64,000 bases of DNA, from assembly GCF_026790145.1 (NCBI RefSeq), contig NZ_JALAMS010000002.1, forward strand, positions 6,725 through 70,724. Direction: 5' to 3'. The first letter of the stretch is position 1, and each line of letters opens with the position of its first letter. This DNA is from Bacillus_I endophytica_A (GTDB lineage Bacteria > Bacillota > Bacilli > Bacillales > Bacillaceae_H). The notes beneath the pieces were generated by a model that was not told the origin of the DNA, ran no database searches, and saw only the letters and a program-made list of their open reading frames with translations. Position numbers and translations under genes: made by a program. Shown here piece by piece: positions 17,970 through 26,156 of this stretch.

Positions 17970-18110
17970 TTATTTACGCTTAAAACGCATCTTTGTGCGT
18001 TCTGTGATCTCGTCTGCAAATTCCCCGTTTACCATTTTTCCACTTCGAGGTGTTTGGGATAATTTTGCTTTGTTTTTATGTTTATTGTTTCTTGACTGTC
18101 CTCTTGTCAT
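17970..18110 (-). CDS. small basic protein, possibly spore-associated (YfhD-like)
   Basis: The 46-residue product (MTRGQSRNNKHKNKAKLSQT, then PRSGKMVNGEFADEITERTK) is very basic and polar. GGGGGGATATCACC precedes the ATG and a strong terminator follows, so it is likely expressed. The HKNKAKLSQTP stretch recalls small Bacillus proteins of the YfhD kind, several of which are spore-linked, and the neighbouring germination operon fits. The resemblance is short and tentative. Confidence 0.6.
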   Translation of the reverse strand: MTRGQSRNNKHKNKAKLSQTPRSGKMVNGEFADEITERTKMRFKRK

Positions 18111-18261
18111 GGTGATATCCCCCCTTTTTTTAAAAAGCAAAAAACGTAAAAAAACGGCTTTTTTATGTTTCTGCTCTATTTAAAGTATAAGGAAAAGAGG
18201 TTGATTATAATCTGTATTTTTAATTCCTATTGTGTTTTAAAATACCGTTTTTTATTTTTAT

Positions 18262-18291
18262 ATTTTTCTTTTAGAACATAGTTTATTTAAA
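18262..18291. repeat. 30-bp direct repeat, copy 1, in a gene-free stretch (18111-18453)
   Basis: The 30 bp beginning ATTTTTCTTTTAG and ending TTTATTTAAA recur at 19901-19930 with one mismatch (A to C at the 14th base). The surrounding 18111-18453 stretch is AT-rich and I see no gene in it apart from the start region of the CBO0543-like frame. Confidence 0.6.
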
Positions 18292-18453
18292 TGATATTTT
18301 GTTCTTTCAGTTAAAAAGAATAACTCTTCATCGCTCGTGCACACTATAAAAGATATTTTGTATATCAAATCTATCCGTCCGAAAATCCCTTCTTTGTTAA
18401 GCTTTTTTTATCCAGATTAGATCATGAAAAAACATTATTAGAAAGGAAAAAAT

Positions 18454-18999
18454 ATGGCTAACAAAACCTCCATCTATAACAACTATTTTGAAAAACAAAA
18501 TGATTTAAATCATGAAAAGCTACAGATTTGGCTTGATTATACCGTTTTTAGCTGGAGATGGTGATTAGGCGTCTTTATAATCGTTTGTTTAACCGGAATA
18601 TGGCTGAAATTTAGAAAAAAAGAAAGTACAGACAGACTGTTGTATACAGGGCTTTTTGTTGCTGTTTTAGCTTCTTTTCTTGATATGGTTGGCGATTTTC
18701 TCGGATTGTGGGATTATCGATATGAAGTTTTTCCTTTAACACACAATTATTTTCCTTGGGATCTTTTTCTCTTGCCTATTTCAGTTATGATTACCTTACA
18801 AATTAAGCCCAACATGAACCCCTTTATAAAAGGCATTATTTATGCAGGATTCTCTTCCTTTATTGGTCTCCCTCTCCTCACATGGCTTGGCATTTATAAA
18901 CCAATAAAATGGGAATATATCTATTCTTTTCCGATTCTCGTTATAATCTACCTTGCCGCTCATTACATTTCTTTGCGAAATCAATTTGAGAAAGTATAA
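18454..18999 (+). pseudogene. CBO0543-like membrane protein with an in-frame TGA
   Basis: From an ATG with GAAAGGAAAAAA just upstream, 182 codons run in one frame to 18999, broken only by a TGA at 18562-18564 (codon 37). The context is TGG AGA TGG TGA, so the missing residue is probably Trp in a WRWW run. Downstream are four or five hydrophobic helices and the stretch LGLWDYRYEVFPLTHNYFPW, typical of the CBO0543 group of Bacilli membrane proteins. A start inside the frame (18640) would drop the N-terminal part. Either a recent nonsense mutation or a sequencing error would explain it. Confidence 0.7.
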
Positions 19000-19230
19000 C
19001 TCTATCTTTTTTCTCCCAACCTAGAAAAGTGGAGCTTATTTCGTTCCTGTTTTCTGGGTTATTCTACATTTTTTAGTGTGACACCCTACATACACTTTAC
19101 TCCATTAACCATTCTATTTCGTTTTTCGTTGAATTCTCTTCTTTAGTTATTTTTTGAACATTGATATTGCTCGGTTGTTATTTATATAATTACTAATCCC
19201 CCTTTTTGAAAATCATCTACAAATAGAATA

Positions 19231-19261
19231 AAAAGGAACTTCTCTTGTAGAAGTTCCTTTT
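19231..19261. terminator. terminator of the FMN reductase gene
   Basis: AAAAGGAACTTCT (19231-19243) and AGAAGTTCCTTTT (19249-19261) are perfect arms with a 5-base loop, ending four bases before the leftward gene's stop. Confidence 0.85.
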
Positions 19262-19264
19262 TAT

Positions 19265-19828
19265 TTAGGCAAGGGGCGCTTTCTTCTTTTTTATCTCCGT
19301 AATAATACTTTCTACTAATAACTCTAAAGAGAGTCTTGTATCTTTATCTATTGCTTCACCTTTTGAATTCAATTTCGTTCCAACAGATGAAATGACAAGC
19401 GTTCCATTTTTCACCATATTAACATTCAGCATTTCTAATGTTTGTAGAAAAGACGCCTGTGCTTTTTCTCCTCCCGCTACCATAGGAGAAGCCGTAATAA
19501 CAGCTACAGTCTTATTTAACAGCTGACCTGATGAAACAAGCCAGTCAATTGCATTTTTCAGTACTCCTGGTATGCCACGAGCATACTCTGGCGTACAAAA
19601 AATAAGGGCATCCGCTTCGTTTAATTCCTGTCTGAACTCCTCGATAACTATTGGTCCTTCTTCATTATCTAAATCCGGATTAAAATGCGGAAACTCTCCA
19701 ATCTTATCGTAAATAGAATAGTCAATATCATCTTTGAAAAAAGAAGCTAGATTTTCTAATATGTTCGTATTTATTGAACTCTCTCTTATGCTTCCTGAAA
19801 TAGCCACAACTTTTTTACGTTTTCCCAT
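19265..19828 (-). CDS. NADPH-dependent FMN reductase
   Basis: The 187-residue flavodoxin-like protein has the phosphate-binding loop SGSIRESSINT (near residue 10) and the FCTPEYARGIPGVLKNAIDW stretch that marks this family. It reduces FMN, quinones or azo compounds with NADPH in the cytosol. I start at 19828 (MGKRKKVVAISG), because homologues begin shortly before the first strand; the 16-codon extension to 19876 begins at a TTG without a ribosome site. The ribosome site at the chosen start is weak (GAGATGATAG). Confidence 0.85.
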   Translation of the reverse strand: MGKRKKVVAISGSIRESSINTNILENLASFFKDDIDYSIYDKIGEFPHFNPDLDNEEGPIVIEEFRQELNEADALIFCTPEYARGIPGVLKNAIDWLVSSGQLLNKTVAVITASPMVAGGEKAQASFLQTLEMLNVNMVKNGTLVISSVGTKLNSKGEAIDKDTRLSLELLVESIITEIKKKKAPLA

Positions 19829-19900
19829 TCTATCATCTCTAGAAACAGAATACTCTTTTCTGGATTTAAAAAGCAAAGGATTGAATTTATAGTAGTAGTA

Positions 19901-19930
19901 ATTTTTCTTTTAGCACATAGTTTATTTAAA
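19901..19930. repeat. 30-bp direct repeat, copy 2
   Basis: This copy matches 18262-18291 at 29 of 30 positions. It stands about 70 bp upstream of the FMN reductase start, so it may carry shared promoter information for leftward genes; that is inference. Confidence 0.6.
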
Positions 19931-20064
19931 AAACAAATATAAAAAATGCTCATTTCCAAAAATGAGATAGTATTCAGAAAGTAACATAAATATTGTGAGT
20001 GTTTAATGTTTTGTTTTCTTTAGATATATTTCATTCATTAAGTTCACAAAGTGAATTAATAATG

Positions 20065-20102
20065 AAAAAAGTGTTTCTCTCCTATTAAAGAAACACTTTT
20101 TT
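20065..20102. terminator. terminator of the GrpB/kinase pair
   Basis: AAAAAAGTGTTTCT (20065-20078) and AGAAACACTTTTTT (20089-20102) form a perfect 14-bp stem. The last bases overlap the stop of the leftward kinase gene. Confidence 0.8.
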
Positions 20103-20619
20103 ATTTTAGATTTTCTAAATATCTCTTAATTTCCTTTTTACTTTTTAAAAGAATAACCTTATTGCTTGGATTTAGCTTTTGAAAAGCCTCAAAGTGTTCA
20201 GCCATTCTTTTCTTACGACCGTAATAAGTTGTACAGATAAATTTAAGAAATGTCCAATCTAGCTTTTCTTCGCATCCTTTGCCTAAATCAGCGCGCGTTT
20301 TTCCTCTATTCATCCAAAAGCGTTTTAGCACGCGGTAAAGACAAACACGAAGAGGAAGTTCAAGATAAATCATCGTGTCTGCTCTTTGTAAGCGAATTTG
20401 AAAAGTGTTTTTGTAGTTTCCTTCTATAATCCACTGCTCATGAGGGATAATGTCTTGCTGAGATTTTGAAAACTCTTCTAACGATGCTTCTACCCAATTT
20501 GGTTTCCAAAACAATGCATCTAAATGATGAACCTCAATATGCAATCTTTCTCCGAGTTTCCGTGCAAACGTCGACTTTCCGACTCCTGGAGAAATCCCCA
20601 CAACCATAATGCGGTTCAC
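20101..20619 (-). CDS. P-loop kinase of the adenylate kinase/topology-modulation type
   Basis: The 172-residue product has a Walker A loop GISPGVGKST near its N-terminus, HHLDALFWKPNW after it, and an IIEGNYKNTF stretch, as in small AAA/Adk-like proteins annotated as topology modulation (FlaR-like) proteins. The phosphoryl acceptor is unknown. I set the start at GTG 20619, with GGAGAGAGG about nine bases upstream; it overlaps the GrpB gene's stop as GTGA, so translation is coupled. Longer frames lack a ribosome site. Confidence 0.8.
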   Translation of the reverse strand: MNRIMVVGISPGVGKSTFARKLGERLHIEVHHLDALFWKPNWVEASLEEFSKSQQDIIPHEQWIIEGNYKNTFQIRLQRADTMIYLELPLRVCLYRVLKRFWMNRGKTRADLGKGCEEKLDWTFLKFICTTYYGRKKRMAEHFEAFQKLNPSNKVILLKSKKEIKRYLENLK

Positions 20620-21152
20620 TTTCCCTCTCTCCTTCGTCGTTCTTCTCCCCAAAGAGATGCTTTATGAGCTAGTGCTGTTACAAACCCCCTCTTTCCTTCT
20701 TGATACTTATAATGAAAATCTGGAAATTCTCGCGCTAGCTTTCTCTTTAATTCTCCATAAGCTCTTGCTTCTAGAGGATGGTGAAGCAAATACTCTTTAA
20801 AGTCTAGGAGTTGTTCAATATGCGCATGACCGCTTTGGAAAATATGAACATGATGTGTTCTCTTCTCTTTTCCTTTTACAAAGTAGCGCCTTCCAGTAAT
20901 ACCATTCTCTCCTTTAGCACTGTAGCCCACTCCAATCATTTCTCTTTCATAAGAAGCGATTCTCTCAATATTAGACACTATAACTAAAATATCGATAATA
21001 GGCTTTGCATATGGAATAGTGTGAACAGAGGTACTGCCAATATGAAACATATGGATAACATTATCTTTTAATATTTCATGGAGCAGCTCTTTCTCTTGTT
21101 CATATAGAGTCCCCCACTGTTCTGTCCAAGAATATAGTTCCGTTTTTCTCAC
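20616..21152 (-). CDS. GrpB family protein (nucleotidyltransferase fold)
   Basis: The 178-residue product has the family core HIGSTSVHTIPYAKPIIDIL, where GS and the acidic residues recall a nucleotidyltransferase active site, and a C-terminal FPDFHYKYQEGKRGFV. GrpB proteins are widespread in Bacilli with no settled role. The true start is the GTG at 21152, six bases from AGGAGG; the longer frame to 21275 overlaps the LacI gene and has no ribosome site. It forms a pair with the kinase gene. Confidence 0.85.
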   Translation of the reverse strand: MRKTELYSWTEQWGTLYEQEKELLHEILKDNVIHMFHIGSTSVHTIPYAKPIIDILVIVSNIERIASYEREMIGVGYSAKGENGITGRRYFVKGKEKRTHHVHIFQSGHAHIEQLLDFKEYLLHHPLEARAYGELKRKLAREFPDFHYKYQEGKRGFVTALAHKASLWGEERRRREGK

Positions 21153-21171
21153 AGCATCCCTCCTCATTACT

Positions 21172-22167
21172 TTAGACACTTGCTGTAGACTGTCGTACAA
21201 TAAGTTCAGGAGCCATAAGCAGGCGCTCCTTATATCCTTTGGACTCTTCCATTTCTTTCCGTAATAAATCAACAACTTTTGCGCCCATTTGTTTTATCGG
21301 CTGAGAAACGGTTGTCAGCATTGGAGCTGTTGTTGTGGATAAAACCGTATTGTCAAATCCAACAACAGAAAGCTCGCGTGGCAAGTCAAGTTCAAGCTCT
21401 TTAGCTGCTTGAATTACGCCTGCTGCTAGCAAATCGTTACATGCAAAAATAGCGGTTGGTTTCTCATCCAATAAGAGAAGCTTTTTAGCACATTCATATC
21501 CTTTTTGAATTATCGCTTCTGTTTTCATGATATATTCTGGTTTCACATCTATGCCCGCTTCTCTCATAGAGTCCTTATAGGCCGCTAAACGAGGTTCGTT
21601 ACTGCGAACGTTTTCAGAAATGATTGCAATGTCTTTATGTCCTAAATCAAGCAAGTGTGATGTTGCTAAATAGCCTCCTTTATAATCATCAACAGTGACC
21701 GTGTTAATCGAAAGCTGAGGGATTTCGGAAGCAATTAAAACACTTGGAATTCCTCTTTCAATTGTTTCTTGTAGCAAAACCGTGCTTCTAAATGCAGAAG
21801 CAACAACAAGTCCGTCTACTCGTTGACTCGTTAACAGAGCTAAGTAATTTCTTTCTTTTTCTGTATTATTATCTGTACTACACAACATTACATTTAATCC
21901 TACTTCATGACTGCGATCTTCAATGCTTCTTGCGATTCCTGCATAAAAAGGGTTCGATATATCAGGAACAAGAAGTCCAATTAATTTGGTTCGCTTTCCT
22001 CTTAAAGAAGCTGCTGCTGCATCAGGCTTATAGTTTAATTTTTGCATTGCTTGAAACACTTTTTTTCGCGTTTTCTCACTAATTTTCCCGCTATCATTGA
22101 TTACTTTTGAAACCGTTCCAATAGAAACGCCGGCCTCTTCGGCAACGCTACGGATCGTAATTTTCAT
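21172..22167 (-). CDS. LacI family repressor, probably of the inositol genes (IolQ-like)
   Basis: The 331-residue product has a LacI HTH at residues 4-25 (IRSVAEEAGVSIGTVSKVIN), the hinge KPDAAAASLRGKRTKLIGLL, and a periplasmic-binding-protein-like effector domain ending in VVGFDNTVLSTTTAP. GAAAGGAGGAA precedes the ATG. In B. subtilis a LacI-type repressor (DegA/IolQ) controls the inositol dehydrogenase gene iolX, and here an iolX-like and an iolT-like gene are close by with CG-centred palindromes. The link is from context and not proven by sequence. Confidence 0.88.
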   Translation of the reverse strand: MKITIRSVAEEAGVSIGTVSKVINDSGKISEKTRKKVFQAMQKLNYKPDAAAASLRGKRTKLIGLLVPDISNPFYAGIARSIEDRSHEVGLNVMLCSTDNNTEKERNYLALLTSQRVDGLVVASAFRSTVLLQETIERGIPSVLIASEIPQLSINTVTVDDYKGGYLATSHLLDLGHKDIAIISENVRSNEPRLAAYKDSMREAGIDVKPEYIMKTEAIIQKGYECAKKLLLLDEKPTAIFACNDLLAAGVIQAAKELELDLPRELSVVGFDNTVLSTTTAPMLTTVSQPIKQMGAKVVDLLRKEMEESKGYKERLLMAPELIVRQSTASV

Positions 22168-22234
22168 TTTTTCCTCCTTTCTCTCCAGAAATGAGTATGT
22201 ATTTATGTAATAATGAACGTAAATGAACTTATTT

Positions 22235-22243
22235 ATTATAGCA
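22235..22243 (-). promoter_or_regulatory. extended -10 promoter of the LacI-type gene
   Basis: On the minus strand TGCTATAAT is a perfect extended -10 element about 70 bp upstream of the start codon. No good -35 box is present, which an extended -10 can tolerate. Confidence 0.5.
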
Positions 22244-22322
22244 TAGAACTTTTTTCTACAGCACAGCCACTCTACTCCTAGACTTTAAACCGTATTCTTA
22301 AAAAGAAAGGAGGAAAAGAACC

Positions 22323-22742
22323 ATGTATTTTCCATCCCAAAAAGACATATGGGTTATTATTATAAATTGGATTGTTATTTTCGCTTGTTTCACACCTCTT
22401 ATTATTAAAAGAGACTATGAAGCTCTTTTTTTCACTCTTCCATTAGCACTCTTTCTCCTGTTATGCTTTTTTAAAACAGGATATATGGTAGACGAGAAAA
22501 TGCTAATCATCCACAATGGTCCCCTAAAAAAGAAAGTTTCAATCAAAGATATCCAAAAGATGAAACGAACGAAAAATCCGTTAGCCTCTCCTGCTCTTTC
22601 ACTAGATAGAATCGAAATTACGTCGCATTCTCATAGCAGCATCCTACTTGTGTCTCCTAAAAACACACGGGAGTTTATCTCTTTATTAAAAGAAGCCAAT
22701 CCAGACATTAAAGTAGATAAAAATTTAACGGAGTCCTTCTAA
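22323..22742 (+). CDS. membrane protein with PH-like domain (YyaB type)
   Basis: The 139-residue product has two membrane helices in the first 60 residues and then a soluble PH-like domain (YMVDEKMLIIHNGPLKKK, SIKDIQKMKRTKNPLASPAL, SLDRIEITSHSH). This layout fits the small bacterial PH-domain membrane proteins. AAAGGAGG precedes the ATG. It is divergent from the LacI gene and convergent with the DUF6366 gene. The role is unknown. Confidence 0.75.
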   Translation: MYFPSQKDIWVIIINWIVIFACFTPLIIKRDYEALFFTLPLALFLLLCFFKTGYMVDEKMLIIHNGPLKKKVSIKDIQKMKRTKNPLASPALSLDRIEITSHSHSSILLVSPKNTREFISLLKEANPDIKVDKNLTESF

Positions 22743-22786
22743 CTTTATTAACGGCTGTTTTTGTATAAGAAAGAGGTCGCCTCACT

Positions 22787-22996
22787 TCAAAATAGGAATG
22801 CGACTATAAAACCTATGATGATGACAAGGAGGAGTATTCCCATCCCTTTCCAACCTAAGCCCCCTACTAAATCAGCAAGGTTTCCCATTTCAGCCCTATT
22901 AAACGCATCGTTCATATTTCCAGTAGGGTTTCTTTTTAATTCTTCTCCTCTTAGTCTTTCTCTTCTTCTTTCAGGTGTTTCTTTTTTTCCACTCAT
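22787..22996 (-). CDS. DUF6366 family small membrane protein
   Basis: The 69-residue product begins MSGKKETPERRRERLRGEEL, then has NPTGNMNDAFNRAEMGNLAD and a single C-terminal membrane helix (ILLLVIIIGFIVAFLF). This charged start, NPTGN motif and tail anchor match the DUF6366 family as I recall it. The role is unknown. The gene stands alone between convergent and tandem neighbours. Confidence 0.75.
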   Translation of the reverse strand: MSGKKETPERRRERLRGEELKRNPTGNMNDAFNRAEMGNLADLVGGLGWKGMGILLLVIIIGFIVAFLF

Positions 22997-23152
22997 TATT
23001 ACACCCCGTTTTCTCTCATTCTCACCTTTATTTTTTCATCCTCTTTCCATAAACCTTGTCTTAATCATTTACAATAAAATTTTAACACATTATGGTAAAT
23101 TGATGAATTTTCATATTAAGAAATCCTCCTCTTCTATCAATCCTATACCTAA

Positions 23153-23183
23153 AAAAAGACAGCTTCATTTAAGCTGTCTTTTT
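23153..23183. terminator. terminator of the iolT-like gene
   Basis: AAAAAGACAGCTT (23153-23165) and AAGCTGTCTTTTT (23171-23183) are perfect arms with a 5-base loop, ending four bases before the leftward stop codon. Confidence 0.85.
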
Positions 23184-23187
23184 CTTA

Positions 23188-24621
23188 TTACTGTTTCACT
23201 TGTCTCTGCAGTTCTGATTGAACTCTGTTATCATCATAAGAACGAAAACGCTGTTCAATTTCTTCCAGTGAATATCCTCTTGTTTCAGGCAAGTATCTAT
23301 AAACGAAAGCAATGGCAAACACACCGAGAATGGCGAAAATAAAGAACGTCATAGCTAACCCAATTGAAGCAAGTAACATGGGAAACGTTAAGCTGATTGA
23401 AAAGTTAACGATCCACATCCAAAATACGCTAAAGCCCATCCCTAATCCCCTCATTCCGAGAGGGAAAATTTCAGCAAGCGTAAGCCATGTTACAGGACCA
23501 ATTGCCCCTTGCATAAAAGCAAGGAAGAGAACCGTGAGTGAAAGAACAACATAAGGAAGAGCGGGAGATCCTTCTAAAAGCATTGAGAAAAGTCCGATTA
23601 GAAAAAGAGAAGTCGTTGTTCCACAAAGCCCAATAATAAGCATTGGACGACGGTTCACTTTTCCAAGCAGCCAAATCCCAACGAGCATGGCGCCCATCGA
23701 AATGATGCCGTTCGCTACATTTCCGATTAGTGCAGCTTTAATTCCTAACCCAGCATCTTTTAAGATTTCTGTTCCGTAATACATAATAGCGTTTACACCA
23801 TTAATTTGGTTCACAACTGCAATCCCGATTCCTAAAAATAATATGCGTCGTATCCATGGTGTTGATAAATCTTTTATCGTAGCTTTTTTCATTTTAGATT
23901 CTTTAGCTATCGACGTTTTAATTTCTGTTAACTCTTCATTTGCTTGCTTTTCTTTTCGAATTTGTTTTAGCACTTTTAATGCCTCGCCTATTCTCCCCTT
24001 TGAAGCAAGCCAGCGCGGGCTTTCTGGCACAATAAGCATTCCAAACCATAGAATTACAGCAGGAAGAGAAGCAATGACTAGCATATAGCGCCAAACATGT
24101 CCAATTTCTCCTAATGTATTGCCTAAAATAGCATTGAATGTAAAAGCTAAAAACTGACCGGTCACAATCATGAATTCGTTTTGAGTCACAATCTGGCCTC
24201 TTTTTTCAGCTGGTGCCATTTCAGCTAAAAATGTCGGCACTGTAACAGAAGCACCGCCAACAGCTAGACCGAGTAAAAACCTAAAAACAATCATTAGCGT
24301 TGTATCTGACGCTAGTGTGCATCCAAGCGTTGCGCCAAAAAATAATAGAGCTAGAAACATAATATTTTTGCGACGGCCATGACGATCTGAAAGTTGTCCT
24401 CCAAACAAGGCCCCAAACGCAGCCCCTAACAAAAGGGAGCTTGCAACTAGTCCTTCTGTAAATGGAGTAAGGTTAAGCTGATCAGGCATTGACATATAAG
24501 GTAATGCTCCGTTAATTACCCCTGTATCATACCCAAAAAGCAAACCGCCAAACGTTGAAATAAACGCAATTACTTTTATTTTCTTCGCTGGCTCCTTTTG
24601 TTTCCCTGTATTCTCTCCCAC
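23188..24621 (-). CDS. iolT: MFS sugar:proton symporter, inositol transporter type
   Basis: The 477-residue, 12-helix protein has the sugar porter signatures FGGLLFGYDTGVINGALPYM, LSDRHGRRKN, RFLLGLAVGGASVTVPTFLA and PESPRWLASKGR, and PETRGYSLEEIE near the end. The long match in pattern to B. subtilis IolT, as I remember it, supports myo-inositol as substrate. GGGAGGAA precedes the ATG. It lies between the LacI-type gene and an iolX-like dehydrogenase, which fits an inositol uptake and oxidation module. A CG-centred operator or cre-like site lies 39 bp upstream. Confidence 0.85.
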   Translation of the reverse strand: MGENTGKQKEPAKKIKVIAFISTFGGLLFGYDTGVINGALPYMSMPDQLNLTPFTEGLVASSLLLGAAFGALFGGQLSDRHGRRKNIMFLALLFFGATLGCTLASDTTLMIVFRFLLGLAVGGASVTVPTFLAEMAPAEKRGQIVTQNEFMIVTGQFLAFTFNAILGNTLGEIGHVWRYMLVIASLPAVILWFGMLIVPESPRWLASKGRIGEALKVLKQIRKEKQANEELTEIKTSIAKESKMKKATIKDLSTPWIRRILFLGIGIAVVNQINGVNAIMYYGTEILKDAGLGIKAALIGNVANGIISMGAMLVGIWLLGKVNRRPMLIIGLCGTTTSLFLIGLFSMLLEGSPALPYVVLSLTVLFLAFMQGAIGPVTWLTLAEIFPLGMRGLGMGFSVFWMWIVNFSISLTFPMLLASIGLAMTFFIFAILGVFAIAFVYRYLPETRGYSLEEIEQRFRSYDDNRVQSELQRQVKQ

Positions 24622-24659
24622 ATCGTGTTCCTCCCGTTCTCATAAACTATGAAACCTAT

Positions 24660-24679
24660 AATTGATAACGCTTTCAATT
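24660..24679 (-). promoter_or_regulatory. LacI-type operator or cre-like site upstream of iolT
   Basis: AATTGATAACGCTTTCAATT has perfect six-base ends and a central CG; its core TGATAACGCTTTCA differs from the cre consensus at one position. It may bind the neighbouring LacI-type protein or CcpA. Confidence 0.5.
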
Positions 24680-24739
24680 ATAACTTATCTTCTCTTTTTC
24701 ATAGCAAGCAAACGATATCTTTCTACGATGGAACAAGCG

Positions 24740-25792
24740 TTATGTTGTAGAACGAGCCACGTTATAGGGAGATTGAACGTTAACAAGCTCTCCTGTTTCA
24801 AATGATTCTTTGCAAGCATATCCTAAAGCAGTGGATAAAACGCCATCTTCTACTGTTACGGCTGGTTTTCTTTCTTCTCTTATGCAATTAATAAACTCTT
24901 CTACTTCACTTAAGTATGCTTGTTCAAACCTTTCTAAAAATCCTTCTGAACACTCTTTTACAGCTCCTGTTTCATTGAATACTGTGACCATATTTCGCTC
25001 TGGTGTTGTTCCAATTCTTAAGGTTCCTTCTGTTCCGATAATTTCGGTTTCAATATGATAGCCGTGTGAACAATTTCGACCTGCTACAAAAACACCCATT
25101 GTTCCGTTTTCAAATTTCACTAAGGCAGCCCCTGTTTCAGCATCATTTAATTGTCCGATTTCAGGATATCCATAAGCACCACCAATTGCCCATACTTGTT
25201 TTGCTTCTGAATTAAGATACCAACGTGCTAGATCTAAATCATGAATAGCCATGTCTAAAAATAAACCACCGCTATAGTTGTTTTTCGCAAAACTCATAAA
25301 GCCACCTATTGCTTTACTTGGATCAAGTCCGTAGCAGCGAATCAAGACAGGTTCTCCGATTGCTCCTTTTTCTACTTTTCTCTTGGCATATGCGTATGAT
25401 TTATCATATCTTCTCATAAAACCAAGCATAAATACTTTGTCCTCATGCTTCTTAACCGCTTTCTCAACGCGCACTGCTTCTTCTAAATAAAGACCAAGCG
25501 GTTTTTCACTAAAAACGTGAAGATTCGCCCGAAGCGCTTTTTCAATTTGCTCACAATGAAAACCCGATGGAGACGCAATTAAAACAGCATCTAATTCTTC
25601 ATTTTTAATCATTTCATCGTAGTTTGTGTAGGCATATTTTACACCCCACTCTTCTTGCGCTTTTTTCGCTTCTTCTTCAATAATGCTGCATACAGCAGTA
25701 AGTTCGCAGTTTGGGATACGAAACGCTAAGTTCTCCGCATGCTGTCTTCCTAAACGTCCAAGTCCAACGATTCCAACTTTCACTTTTTTCAT
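24740..25792 (-). CDS. iolX: Gfo/Idh/MocA oxidoreductase, probable inositol dehydrogenase (IolX-like)
   Basis: The 350-residue product has an N-terminal Rossmann motif GLGRLGRQHAENLA, the EKPLGLYLEEA strand with the conserved Lys, and the AIHDLDLARWYL motif with the catalytic His/Asp pair. This is the pattern of inositol dehydrogenases (IolG/IolX), which oxidise an inositol with NAD+. GGTAGGAATC precedes the ATG. The upstream region holds a strong promoter and CG-centred palindromes, in keeping with LacI control. Which inositol isomer is used cannot be told, so the symbol is provisional. Confidence 0.75.
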   Translation of the reverse strand: MKKVKVGIVGLGRLGRQHAENLAFRIPNCELTAVCSIIEEEAKKAQEEWGVKYAYTNYDEMIKNEELDAVLIASPSGFHCEQIEKALRANLHVFSEKPLGLYLEEAVRVEKAVKKHEDKVFMLGFMRRYDKSYAYAKRKVEKGAIGEPVLIRCYGLDPSKAIGGFMSFAKNNYSGGLFLDMAIHDLDLARWYLNSEAKQVWAIGGAYGYPEIGQLNDAETGAALVKFENGTMGVFVAGRNCSHGYHIETEIIGTEGTLRIGTTPERNMVTVFNETGAVKECSEGFLERFEQAYLSEVEEFINCIREERKPAVTVEDGVLSTALGYACKESFETGELVNVQSPYNVARSTT

Positions 25793-25840
25793 GATAGATT
25801 CCTACCTCTCCCTTTAGTATGGTGTTTCTCACCCTCCGAA

Positions 25841-25852
25841 GTAAACGCTTAC
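25841..25852 (-). promoter_or_regulatory. leader operator-like site of iolX
   Basis: GTAAACGCTTAC is a near-palindrome (10 of 12 bases symmetric) with a central CG, located in the leader between the promoter and the start codon. It could be a weaker third binding site for the same LacI-type repressor. Confidence 0.35.
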
Positions 25853-25927
25853 CGTTTTATCGCGAGTGAGTAAAAAAAGATAACTAATACAATATCGAAT
25901 ATTCAGTCTTTTGATAATGAAATTAAA

Positions 25928-25981
25928 GAAAACGTTTTCCTTATGTTTCTGATTATATACTCGCCTTTAGTTTGAAGTCAA
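25928..25981 (-). promoter_or_regulatory. iolX promoter with overlapping operator
   Basis: On the minus strand TTGACT (25981-25976), an 18-bp gap and TATAAT (25957-25952) form a strong sigma-A promoter. Twelve bases after the -10, at the start point, lies the perfect palindrome GAAAACGTTTTC (25928-25939), placed to block initiation. Confidence 0.7.
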
Positions 25982-26088
25982 CAACTTTATTCCCCTATAA
26001 AAACAAGACATAATTACTATATAGAGTCTTATTACTCATTATTATCCTGTTTCTTAACACTTTTGAAAAAGGCTTTACAATCAAGGTA

Positions 26089-26104
26089 AGGAAAACGTTT
26101 TCCT
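26089..26104. promoter_or_regulatory. distal operator, perfect 16-bp palindrome
   Basis: AGGAAAACGTTTTCCT repeats the core of the promoter operator exactly. It lies about 163 bp upstream centre to centre, a distance that suits repression by DNA looping. It is not inside any gene; the POT gene's terminator begins 22 bp further on. Confidence 0.6.
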
Positions 26105-26125
26105 CATGAAGTGAATATACTAAAA

Positions 26126-26154
26126 GAAAGCTGCCTTCTAAAAAGGCAGCTTTC
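26126..26154. terminator. terminator of the POT transporter gene
   Basis: GAAAGCTGCCTT (26126-26137) and AAGGCAGCTTTC (26143-26154) form a perfect 12-bp stem just past the leftward stop. Confidence 0.8.
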
Positions 26155-26156
26155 GA

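Noticed and set aside
18562..18564. Possible selenocysteine or programmed readthrough at the TGA
   Set aside because: The neighbouring residues call for Trp, no stem-loop typical of SECIS follows, and the family is not a selenoprotein family.
20101..21152. GrpB plus P-loop kinase as a defence pair
   Set aside because: Both are common chromosomal Bacilli genes, and nothing around them marks a defence island.
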